From contig NC_066579.1 in assembly GCF_024323335.1 (NCBI RefSeq), positions 252,209,575-252,273,574 of the forward strand: DNA of 64,000 nucleotides. The letters run 5' to 3'. Below the pieces are notes generated by a model. That model worked only from the letters and a program-made list of their open reading frames with translations. It was not told where the DNA came from and did no database searches. The stretch comes from Lathyrus oleraceus (taxonomy: Eukaryota; Streptophyta; Magnoliopsida; Fabales; Fabaceae). This document shows, piece after piece, positions 11,880-22,004 of the stretch; within the stretch, counting starts at the first letter, position 1, and every line of letters starts with the position of its first letter. A program made the position numbers and the translations under genes.

Positions 11880-12259
11880 TGTAATACCCCAATTTTGACC
11901 CTAAGATCCCTCATGGCATCATAACATTGCATTTGCATTGCCTCAAGGATCTTTAGCATCTTGGTTCCCTTTGCCTTTGGGTGGGACTCCTTGTGATTGG
12001 TTTGAGATCACCAAGCATGCTTGAATTATACATCATTGTTTCTCTTACTTTTGTTTACTAACCAAAAGCACAAAAATGTGTCACTAACATCTTTTGTTTG
12101 AAGTTTGAGTATCATCCAAGACACTTTATGGGTTCTATTTAGATGATCAGTCAACACAAGGGAATGGCTTGAGATACTTCCAACAGGTTCAAATGGGGTC
12201 TATTCGTCATTCAAAACGTTAATCTTGAAGGAGCAAAAGTTTGTTCATGAGTTGTCATG

Positions 12260-12293
12260 CTCGCTAGGCGAGCAGAATGGGTCGCCTAGCGAG
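12260..12293. repeat. 12-bp inverted repeat in the 5' LTR
   Basis: CTCGCTAGGCGA (12260-12271) and TCGCCTAGCGAG (12282-12293) pair perfectly across a 10-nt loop. The left arm is inside a further palindrome, TGCTCGC-TAG-GCGAGCA. A third lone copy of the left arm lies at 12351-12362. The same arrangement is at 29999-30032 in the 3' LTR. Much more GC-rich than its surroundings. Confidence 0.9.
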
Positions 12294-12375
12294 TCCCAAG
12301 AAAAGTCACCAGAATCACCTATGCTCAGAGGAATTTCTTGAACTGTCATGCTCGCTAGGCGAAGCCCACGTGTTT

Positions 12376-12416
12376 AAAAATAAAAAATAAATAAATAAAT
12401 AAATAAATAAATAAAA
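12376..12416. repeat. AAAT microsatellite
   Basis: Run of TAAA/AAAT tetranucleotides in the 5' LTR. The corresponding run in the 3' LTR (about 30113-30153) differs in length and interruptions, as expected of slippage since insertion. Confidence 0.9.
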
Positions 12417-12481
12417 TATAACAGAAATTTTTTGGACTTGGACCTCTCTCATTTGAGCCCACAGGTCCACAAAAATCAGGT

Positions 12482-12489
12482 TATAAATT
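12482..12489 (+). promoter_or_regulatory. Candidate LTR TATA box (5' LTR)
   Basis: TATAAATT, about 600 bp into the LTR. The copy in the 3' LTR is at 30219-30226. It is followed by GAGTTTCAGTGAAAC, plausibly near the RNA start. Motif-based call only. Confidence 0.5.
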
Positions 12490-13937
12490 CAGAGTTTCAG
12501 TGAAACAAAAGGCCATTCTATTCCTATTACCCTGGTAGGGAAAAAAATAGTGAGCGAAGAGCTAATAGAGTTCAGAGCAACCTCTAGAGACTGAAGGGAA
12601 CACATCGGTAAAGAACCAATTCCCTCTCATATAAACCCTAAGAGTGCTTTGCAAACCCAACCGTGCCATTCAATTTCATCGGTCTCTCCAATCAGGTTTG
12701 CTTTATTCCCATTACTTTATGCTTTTAATTTGAATGCTCTGAATGTATGAGGTATTACGGGTGAATTTGATACCCTTTTGATGCATGTGTTTGACAAGAG
12801 GTTTAGGCCTCCTACCCTTGGTTGCTTTTTGTGAATTTTAATGGCATGATTCATGTGGTTACATTTTGATTTGGGGGCAACTCTTGATTACCCTATCTTG
12901 TTTCTCTAACCTGTTTGTTGAGTTTTGTTTTGTGAGGGCTCATATGACTCTTGCAGAGATGGCTTGCCTGGTGTTCCACTTTATTTGTGGGGTACCACCT
13001 GGAGGTCTACTCCGATTACCTGTACTTACTCGCTTTCTTTGATGGTGTTTAGCTTGGAAGAGTCTATGGGTTTCTTATTTATCTAATTGGTGTTACTTCG
13101 GATCTTTATCCGTACGGTAGATCTCTCGATCCCTTTACTTTTCCCGCATGTTACCTATTTCTTAGGTTTCGTATAGCCTCTCGTGGCATGTCATTTAAGG
13201 TAGCGCAGTTCCTTCATCTAGGACTGCCTTTTTGCATGAGCATCCCTAAACACCCCAAACTCATTGATTTTTCTTCTCGTAAGAACACATTATCTCCTTC
13301 TACTATAGGCGAGTAAGTCTCCAAAGGTCGAGCATCCGGTAGATTGCGTAGTAACATCGTTCACCCCAAAACACAACCCTTACCCCATAGGTGGTCGAAC
13401 TACGTTTTGCTCTGATTTTCATCCCAGATGAGATACGTAGGCATAAGACACGATGTCTTAGCGAGCACACTCCTCTTTAACCCCTAGGTAGCCGAGCTAC
13501 GAAGACTCTGATTCTCAGATTCAGATGAGATACGAATGCAGTAGATGCGACGTCCGTGTGAGTCATTTTATTTTGACCCTTCTTTTAGTAAGTAGTACAT
13601 TAGATAAACATACACGCTTTTCTCATCCCTTCAATCATGTTTGCACAAATAAATTTTCAAAAAAAAAACAACAACCTTTGCAACAAATGTGAAAAGGGCT
13701 CCCTAGGAGTACCTAGGATGCTTTGGGTGCCTAATACCTTCCCATTGCATAACCAACCCCCTTACCCAGATCTCTGACATTTTTACTAGTTTTTGATTCG
13801 ATAAAACTTTTAGGTTTTTGTTCTCTTTCTAACCATTCCTTTGGATAAATAGAAGTGCGGTGGCGACTCGACTTGTATGATTTACCTTGGATTTAGTCAA
13901 TATCTCTAATGGTAACGAATACCCCGCTACAGGAAAG

Positions 13938-13955
13938 TGGCGACTCTGCTGGGGA
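13938..13955 (+). promoter_or_regulatory. Primer binding site, tRNA-Arg type
   Basis: TGGCGACTCTGCTGGGGA begins six bases after the LTR end. It starts with TGG, the complement of the tRNA CCA tail, and matches the primer site reported for Ogre elements (tRNA-Arg). It would prime minus-strand DNA synthesis. Its first nine bases are repeated inside the LTR at 13861. Confidence 0.85.
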
Positions 13956-14849
13956 ATCTGAAAATCCTAGTGGGTTTTGCCTACTTTTCATATTTGTTGT
14001 ATTGTATTGTATATTTTTTGTGTGACACATTTTTGTGCAATTTAGGATTACTGTATTGTATGTAATGATTGATTTGCTTGATATGAATTCCTTGTATGCT
14101 TGGTGATCTTTGTGAGATGAGTTCTATACCCAGACTCGAGTGCACTTAGGATAGGAGAATGGCATAGTCTTGTCGACTTGTGTGGAGTTATTCCTTAGCA
14201 AGTTGACTTGCAAGTCCATTCACTTGGTGGAGGTCATGTTGGGATCAATAATGTCACACAAGTAAGTTGTGGTTAGACATTACTCTTTCCAATATAGACC
14301 TTAGAAGCCAAGGACCTTAGTTTAGCAAGCCCATTTTGGCCTATTTGTAGGATGTAGTGCGAAAGTCGTTCAAGTGTAAGATTTGATACGATTGTTACGC
14401 GATACTACACTTATAAGAGTCTCTCTCGAGAATATTTTTGGAATACGAGTAGTCGTTTCTCCGATAATATCCGAAAGATGGGATGATGACTATGGGAACC
14501 TTTTGTAGAACATGCTTGGCAGGTTTAAACCTTAGTACACCCCCTTTGGGTGGTTCTTAACCTAAACTCCATGCTCATGACTTGCAACAAACCCTTGATT
14601 CATTGTTGATCCGTTCAGGTATCCTTAATATCAATGGAACTTGGGTGTTGATAAGGTGTAAACCATAATCCACCAAAATGGATGATTGATATTAAGGATA
14701 ACATGATCCATCCCATGACCTTTGTTTTGTGTGCTTTGCTTGATCCTTGAGTGTGATTGTTGCATTCATGCACCCATTTGCATCCATATCATCAATAAAT
14801 AAGAAAAATTTCAAGGAACTTAAGAGGTCTATTTGCAAAATTTTCAGAC
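13956..14849 (+). other. Ogre leader with a 16-bp perfect inverted repeat
   Basis: About 890 bp of untranslated leader between the primer site and ORF1. No coding signal. It contains a perfect 16-bp inverted repeat, 14620-14635 with 14685-14700, around a 49-nt loop. This could be a structured RNA element (packaging, dimerisation or translation), but the function is unknown. Confidence 0.75.
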
Positions 14850-15082
14850 ATGGAAAGACAAAGAAGGAATACAAAGAAGTACAGTTTCAGACAACCAGAC
14901 TTGAAAGAGTTAAGGAATTTGACATCTTATGTATTAGATCCTTTGGGTTTCAAGGCTCGTTTTGGGAAGCTTCTTCCTCTTCTGACCACTCAGGTGGATG
15001 AAGGATTGATGAGTGTATTGGGGCAGTTTTACGATCCTTTGTACCGTTGCTTCACGTTTCCGGATTTTCAGCTTTTGCCTAC
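14850..15082 (+). pseudogene. Ogre ORF1, N-terminal part
   Basis: First 77 codons of ORF1, the extra gene upstream of gag that is typical of Ogre. The start is the ATG at 14850, giving MERQRRN followed by a basic/polar stretch. A segment including QFYDPLYRCFTFPDF belongs to the legume retroelement ORF1 family that I recognise as DUF7745-like. Function unknown. The frame is cut after codon position two at 15082 by the solo LTR (15083-20538). The reading frame resumes exactly at 20544 once that LTR and one copy of its 5-bp duplication are subtracted, so the gene was open here at the time of insertion. Confidence 0.85.
15078..15082. repeat. Target site duplication of the solo LTR (CCTAC)
   Basis: CCTAC immediately left of the solo LTR; the identical CCTAC lies immediately right at 20539-20543. 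This proves a single clean LTR unit was left behind. Confidence 0.93.
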
Positions 15083-16086
15083 TGTAGCGGTGTATTCGTC
15101 GCTATATGATTTATTGATTAAACCATAAGCAAAGCATACAAGGAAATCGAGTCGCCACCGCACTTTTATTTATCCTAAGGACTGGTTAAAAAGCGAACAA
15201 AAACCTAAGAAGTTTTACACGTAGAAAACTAATGAAAAAGATCAGAGAATCTGGGTAAGGGGTAAATTACGCAATGGGAAGGTGTTAGGCACCCATCACG
15301 TCCTAGGTACTCCTAGGGAGCCCTTTTCACACTTGTTGTATAAAAATGTTTATTTGTTTTTGACATATTGTGCAAACATGAATGGGATGATGAGAAAAGA
15401 ATGTACAAGTTAGTTATTTTGTGTTTGAACGGATGAACTCGTTGCCTACGTACCTTCCATCAAAGGTAAGGATCAAAACGCCGTAGTTCGGCTAAAAGAT
15501 TTCCAAAAATTAGTGAGTTCATTTTAAAACACAAGCATTAAGGCTTTTCATTACCAATGGGAGAAAACTCAACCCGAATCAACAATCCACCATGCGAGGA
15601 CGGCTTCAACATACTAGTGAGGGGTTAACCCTATAATAAATATGGAAGACTTACAATCGACTCACTAAGGATAAGGTAAGATTTACATCAACCACTATGG
15701 TAATTAAAACCTAAGGCTAATGCATGAAAACATATTAACAATGGACAAAGCCACAAAACATTTGAATGGGTGAAGTTAATTTATTATGAGTATTCACAAA
15801 ATATGGTCAAGGTATGATTAGGATTGATTCAAAGAAGTGTTATGAAATGGAGTTTGAAAAGTCAAGGACTTAGGGTCCAGGTTTCTAATTTGAAAAGAGA
15901 TGAGAATGTTTGCACAACAAGTCAAAGTTTTAGAAAGCAAAGTGTGAAAAGGTTTAGGACAAAGAGGGTATGGATGATGGAATGTAAAACTTCTCAGAAA
16001 GGTTCACCTCTTGAGATCATATAGAAGATGATTCAAGTGTGTCCTTAGGAATAGGCATCAAAACAAGCAAGCAAATAAAAGCAAGG

Positions 16087-16520
16087 TGATACCGGATGCC
16101 ATCAATGGACTTATACCAATCTCACAAACAAAAGCGGATATCGGATACCAATAAATGGGTTTACACCAATCTCCTAAAACAAAACAATGATACCGGATGC
16201 CATCAATGGACTTATACCAATCTCACAAACAAAAGCGGATATCAGATGCCAATAAATGGGCTTATTCCAATCTCCTAAAGCAAAACAAAACTTGGATGTC
16301 AGATGCCAATCTATCTGGACTTACTCTAACCTCCAAAGGATGATCATAGGAGTACAAATGCCAACAACATGGTCTTACAATTGCATCCTCACATACAACA
16401 AACAAATAAGCAACTAAACAATGGACATGAGTAGCCAAGTGAGATGGTCTTACACTCTATCCCTTCCAAATCATAGGAACAATGGCCAATGAATGGACTT
16501 ACAGTTGTCCTCAATGGGTA
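16087..16520 (-). repeat. 102-bp tandem repeat in the solo LTR
   Basis: Two near-identical 102-bp units begin at 16087 and 16189 (GATACCGGATGCCATCAATG). Each consists of two related ~50-bp halves (GGATGCCA..CTTATACCAATCTC). Further degenerate halves (CAATGGACTTACAG-like) continue to about 16520. Confidence 0.85.
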
Positions 16521-18588
16521 AACTCAAACAAACCACAAGAGTATGAAATGATGATCATGCAATAATGAACAATTAATGATGATAAGTGCACAAAGGCAAT
16601 CAAGCAAACATGTACAAATGCAACAAGCAATCAATCAAACAAAGTCATTTAGCACACTCTATATACACACAATTTTGGCTCAAGAAAGGGTTAGACTTTA
16701 AAGTCAACTGGAATGGGGTAAATGGTGCTCTTAACCTTGACATTGAGAGCCAAGGTGAAGCAAGATGAAAGGATGTGAGGGGTGTGCCTCATCACTCTTA
16801 TCCCTGGTCAGGGAGAGCATTGAATAGCAGAAGGTGTGGGAGTTCAGAAAGATGGAACTCTCTCCACAAGTTAAGGACTCGATAGATCTTGGGTTTTTAC
16901 TCACTATGCATCAACACATGTGGTGTGAGCAAGGTGAGTGACTCACAGAATAGTAGGAGATAGGCTACATATCTCTTTTGTCTACCAATTGCCTCACATG
17001 AGGTCTTTTCCTGCTTGGGGACAAAGTTAAACAATCACAAACATTGCCTCTTAAGGAGGACTTCAGACAGTTGCCTGGCTAAGTAACAAGCCAGGTCTTC
17101 CAGACTACATGGAGACAAGAGATTCTACCTCAATGCTTAAGCAAAGCAAAGCAATAGAAAGTTCTCAAAGGAACTAAAGCAACTATGGTATCTGAAATCA
17201 ATCAAATATAATCAGTATTCAATTCACAAAGTCAAAACAGACAAGATAAGAGCCAACAGTCAACACAATCAATCACATGTGCAAAGCACAAACTCAAACC
17301 AAATGAGTTAGCACCCTACAAAACAAACCAAGTTAGTTCATCACAATCAAGTAAACCAAACTCAATCAACTTGAATTAATCTCCTTAAAGCAATTGCTTC
17401 TTTAACCTGAAAACAAATTCAAATGTGAGAAGTGAACCCTTAGGCCAAAGCCTAGGGTCAAAGGAGGAGAAAATATTTAAAACAGAACATGAAACTTGAT
17501 CAAAATCAAGATTTATCAAATAAGAACAAATTCCAGTTGGTCTCATATCAAAACTATGCACCAATTGCATTTCATAAGCGAATCATGTCAAACTAGGCAA
17601 GTTAAGAACTCAATGATGTAAACAGAATGAACACAAGCATATCCATACCAAAATGGCTCAATAAATTCCAGGAAAAATCATGCTTAAACAGAACACATTG
17701 AATAAGCAACACACCAAATTTCATGTCATTTGGACAAGTGGAAGTAAGTCAATTAAAATCCCTAAGTCAAAGCATATTCAAACAAGCTCAAACAAGGCAT
17801 CAAATCATGCATCAACTTCAAGCAATCATAAAACAGCAACCAATCATGATAAATGAATGAGACCAAAGCCATGGAAAACTTCAAGATGTCTATAATACAC
17901 ATGCCAAATTTCAAGTTCATCCAACAAGCCACAAGAATTTCACAAAACATATAAAATCATGACTCACAAAATGTTCACAATTGACCAAACAGAGGGAAAA
18001 TTCTCAAACAAATAGAAAATGCATTCAAAAATTCCAGGAAAAATCACAAGCAAACTAGACATCCATAAGTATTAACATGTAAAAATCCAGAGCAATTGGC
18101 GTAGCATAAGCATGGAAAATAAAATCAAGAACATGAACAAGACATGGTATGACATACATTGTCACACCTCCAAAAATCACATCATATCTCACAATCCAGA
18201 AATGCAAAATTAGTAAACCATATACCAAAATGACCAGGAGTGAGTCTAGATCATGCATATAAAATTTCAAGCATTTTGGAGCAAGCATCAAGATTTCACA
18301 ATCAAAATGGTAAAACATAGGCAAAAAGCATACATGATCAAAACCATTAGACAAAATTAAAAATCAACCGTGCACAACTTTTGCTACCATGCCTATAAAA
18401 AACTAGAGGAAGAATGGAGATCAATGCAAAAATTCCCAACCAATTTGGATCAAGAATGAATTATTTATGATTTTTTGAAGTTTAATCATGAAATGAAATA
18501 AAATTTGGAAATTAAAATGAAATTAAATGGCACGAATGGCATTGTGGTAATTAAGCGAAGCAATTTGAATTTACCGCCTGTATGGAAC

Positions 18589-18615
18589 GCTGCGTTTCAT
18601 TAAAAGAAACGCAGC
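18589..18615. repeat. 10-bp hairpin in the solo LTR
   Basis: GCTGCGTTTC (18589-18598) and GAAACGCAGC (18606-18615) pair perfectly across a 7-nt loop. In LTR orientation it lies about 780 bp downstream of the TATA-like box. Confidence 0.88.
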
Positions 18616-19395
18616 CCCAATCGTATCGTGACAAGTGGACGAATACATGAAGGGAAAACATAAACGCGCATGCAAAACACGGGAGAGAGGATCAAAGACG
18701 ATCTGGGAAACAGAAACCCTAGCTTCAACATGACCTCATCGTGTTCATCATCAACATGAACAAAATATTCCAGAAATCATCGAGCCATATACCATTCAAA
18801 CCAGCGTTCAACATACATCACTAATCTAACAAGCATTTGTCCTAATTCTACGCATATCGAATGGATCGAACAAGAACAGTTTAGCATGTCAAGATTCAAA
18901 TCATGATAACTCACTCAATTCAGCATGGAAATTCACGATCTAAAGTTCTGTGTGATCTACAAACTAAGATCTACAAGATCCATGTCATTATTTCATGAAT
19001 TAGAAGATTCGAATTCTTACCTTTGTGAAGCAACAGAAGTGAAATCGAATGAATCAAGGCCAAGAAGTTGAAAACAGATGTTCAATGACGATGAGGAAGG
19101 TGAATGGAAGCAATGCTTTGGCTCAAAACAGCTCGATTCTCTTTAAGACTTCAACTGCCATGTGAAGGTTCAAGGTTCAACAGTGGTGATTCTTCGAGAT
19201 TTTCCACGATTCTCCTTCAACAGATCTTCAACAATGCCTGTAGAAGATGAATATACCAAGAACAATGCAAAAGCAATGCAGCAATTGATCAAAAGAAGTT
19301 GAATTTTTTTGAGAGAGTTTGAGAGAATTGAGATGATTTTTGATTTTGGATCTGAGATTGTGATTGTTGATTTCGAAATTTTGTTATGATTAAGG

Positions 19396-19403
19396 CTATA
19401 TAG
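19396..19403 (-). promoter_or_regulatory. Candidate TATA box of the solo LTR
   Basis: CTATATAG, palindromic, on the minus strand about 1.1 kb from the LTR start. It is the best TATA-like motif in the expected interval. Prediction only; if active it would transcribe antisense to the host Ogre's ORF1. Confidence 0.35.
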
Positions 19404-20543
19404 TCCTGTTAATCCCCCCCTTAATCATGATTAGCACAAAATGGAAATGATTAGTGAATTGCACATGTTATGTAAAAATGCAAAAATTCCCTTTCTCAAT
19501 TAGAACCAATGGAACAGTAAATTTCCCCTTGCAGCAAGTCCAAATTTCTGTTTAGAAGTGATTGGAAATGGTTTGGCATGAAAATTGCATGTACTTTTCA
19601 AATTCACTATTTTTCCCACCAAAATTTAAAATGGTTCACTTGAAAATGACCTTTTGATGTGAAGATTTTTGATGATATGTAATGATGGATTATGATAGTA
19701 CATGTCAAATGGAGTTTGCTCAAAAAAGAATCACCCAATTTGGCCAAATGGTTTGAAAGTTATGCCTCCTTGAAGTTCCAAAATTCTTGAAAATGATTTG
19801 ATCATAACTTGCCAACCACACATGAGAAATGAGTGTTCTTGGACTTTTTGGAAAGGTAAGAGCAAGATCTTCAACTTTCATGTTGGACAAAATTTGATTT
19901 GAAGCTTTCTTGATGATGTAAAGTTGAGGAGAAGAACTTTCCATTTTTGGCAGTTGGAAATTACAGGTCATTACTATTTTGGGAAACTTTTTGTCTGACC
20001 TCCAATTCCTCAATGATGATGTTTGACATGTTATATGAGGCTTGTATGGACATGAATAAGACCTCTCAAACCATTTCCCACATTCAAATCCCTGATTAAA
20101 TGCACAGTTGACCACAGTTGACTTTGCTAGGGTTTTGGTTGACTGAGCCATGCTTTGATGAATTTCAAGCCTCTTCCACTTGAGATCTTGATTCCAAATG
20201 ATGTCACAACTCATATGAACCTCTTATGAATGATCATGGTGCCCAAATTCTTCAAGAATGGCCACCATCTATGGCTTAATGACTTGCTTGACTGATTGAC
20301 CTAGTTTGCTTCAGTTGCAAGTAACAAGGTTAGATGACAATATTTTTGTACTTTTGGTTAGTAAACAAATGAAAAGCAATGATATACAAATGCTAAACAT
20401 GCTTGGTGATCAAGAACCACACTCACAATGATAACCCACCCACTAGGAGGGAAGCAAGGTGCACAATGATCCTTGAGGCAATGATATGATATGATATAAT
20501 GCCATGAGGGATCTTAGGGCAAAAATTGGGGTCTTACACCTAC

Positions 20544-21762
20544 ATTTGAGGAGTATGCTTATCTTGTGGGTATACCTGTTCTGGATCAGTTGCCGTTCAG
20601 TGGCTTGGAAAGGGTTCCTACTTCTCAAGAGATAGCAGACATGTTACACATAGATGAATCTGTGGTTGATGCTCATATGACTACCAAAGGGGGAATTCAA
20701 GGTCTCCCTTCTGAGTTCCTCATTGCTCAAGCTACTATCTATGGGAAGGCCATGAGTGAGGACGCCTTTGAGGCCATATTTGTATTTCTCATCTATGGGC
20801 TAGCGTTATTCCCCAACATCGACAAGTTTGTGGATGTGAACGCTATTAGGATTTTCGCTACTCTTAATCCCGTTCCGACTCTGTTGGGCGATACCTATTT
20901 CTCTTTGCATATGAGGAATGCAAAGGGTGGTGGTGCCATTGTGTGTTGTTTGCCTCTGTTGTATAAGTGGTTTATTTCTCACTTACCTCAAACGGTCGCT
21001 TTCAAGGAGAACAAGGAATGTCTACGGTGGTCCACGAGACTTATGCCTCTCACTAATGATGATATCTCTTGGTATAAACGTGTGTATGATGGTGTGCAGA
21101 TTATTGACTCTTGTGGCGAATTCTCCAATGTACCTCTTCTTGGTACATGTGGTGGGATTAACTATAATCCTGTTTTGGCACGTTGGCAACTTGGGTTCCC
21201 CCTAAAGGATAAACCCAATAACATTCTGTTAGAGGGTGTATTCTTTCAGGAGGGTAAAGATCCCCAAGGATTGAAAGCTAGAATGGTCCGCGCTTGGCGC
21301 AAGATTCATAGGAAAGGAAGGAAAGAGCTAGGTCCGAAGAATTGCATTGCTTTGCAGCCTTACACTGTTTGGGTTAAGAAGAGGGCGTCTGAGTATCTCA
21401 TGCCTTACGAGTATCCGAGACCTACACCTATGATAATGGCTGGGCCTCTAACCCTCCCTAATCAAGGAGTAGAGGAGTTGAGAGACGAAGATCGTTCACG
21501 TGCCTAGATCCGTGAACGTGAAGAGTTGCTTCAGCAGATTAAGGAGAAGGATGCGTTGATTGAGTTTCTTGAGCATCAGGTTATTGATGACCCTGATGAT
21601 GTATGGACTTCTCTACATCCTCAGTCTTCTAAGTTCTAGAAGAGGAGGTATGATCGACTCGCCAAAGAGAAGGCCGATATGGAGGCAGCCTACGAGAGGG
21701 AGGTGAAGAGGCTTCGTGCATCTTATCTTCCTGTGTCCCGAGCTTTGGATGATTGTTTCTAG
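20544..21762 (+). pseudogene. Ogre ORF1, main part
   Basis: Continuation of ORF1 after the solo LTR; the longest open part is 20544-21504. It belongs to the DUF7745-like protein found upstream of gag in Ogre elements: an IPVLDQLPFSGLERVP start, conserved Trp/Pro-rich core and a basic ARMVRAWRKIHRKGRKE segment. The C-terminal ~85 codons are Glu/Arg/Lys-rich and probably coiled coil. They are separated by in-frame TAG codons at 21505-21507 and 21637-21639; the natural stop is TAG at 21760-21762. Biochemical role unknown. A 242-bp non-coding gap separates it from gag. Confidence 0.85.
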
Positions 21763-22004
21763 GGATCCATAAGATGATTATTTTCCTTTTCTCTTGTATA
21801 TGATTGACGATGCTGCACTTCTTTTCCCTGATATTATTTGATGAGATATTTCCATATGTGATAAAATGCTTAATATTTCCAGAATTTGCAAATAAAACTC
21901 TAAAGTTCCTTTGAAATAAAAAACAAATCATATGCATAAACATTGCATGCATCATATGCATAAGCAGGTTTTGTTTCCGGTCCCTTGCCCTGTGGTCTAA
22001 CTCT

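Larger units (their letters stand above)
11880..13931 (+). mobile_element. 5' LTR of the nested Ogre
   Basis: 2052 bp, starting TGTAATACCCC and ending CCCCGCTACA. Nearly identical to 29619-31680. Contains a strong hairpin (12260-12293), an AAAT microsatellite, a TATA box (12482) and the U5 module: GAACTACG at 13397, hairpin TTTCATC/GATGAGA, GTAGGCA at 13437, hairpin TAAGAC/GTCTTA at 13444-13460, and TGGCGACTC at 13861. Confidence 0.93.
15083..20538 (-). mobile_element. Antisense solo LTR of a large Ogre, inside ORF1
   Basis: 5456 bp. On the minus strand it starts TGTAAGACCCCAATTTTTG (at 20538) and ends ATACACCGCTACA (at 15083), matching the LTR ends of the neighbouring Ogres. No internal coding sequence, primer site or second LTR is present, and both sides carry CCTAC. 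It is therefore a solo LTR produced by unequal recombination between the two LTRs of a full element. It holds a TATA-like box, a strong hairpin, a 102-bp tandem repeat and the U5 module (GAACTACG near 15480, H1 arms TACCTT/AAGGTA, GTAGGCA near 15445, GAGTCGCCA at 15149). Short open frames within it are not genes. Confidence 0.93.

Noticed and set aside
13861..13955. tRNA gene suggested by tRNA-complementary sequence
   Set aside because: Only the 3'-end complement is present (primer binding site and its echo); no cloverleaf.
19720..20214. 164-codon minus-strand frame in the solo LTR
   Set aside because: Within the U3 of a solo LTR; absent as an open frame from the corresponding part of the outer LTR and without recognisable domain.
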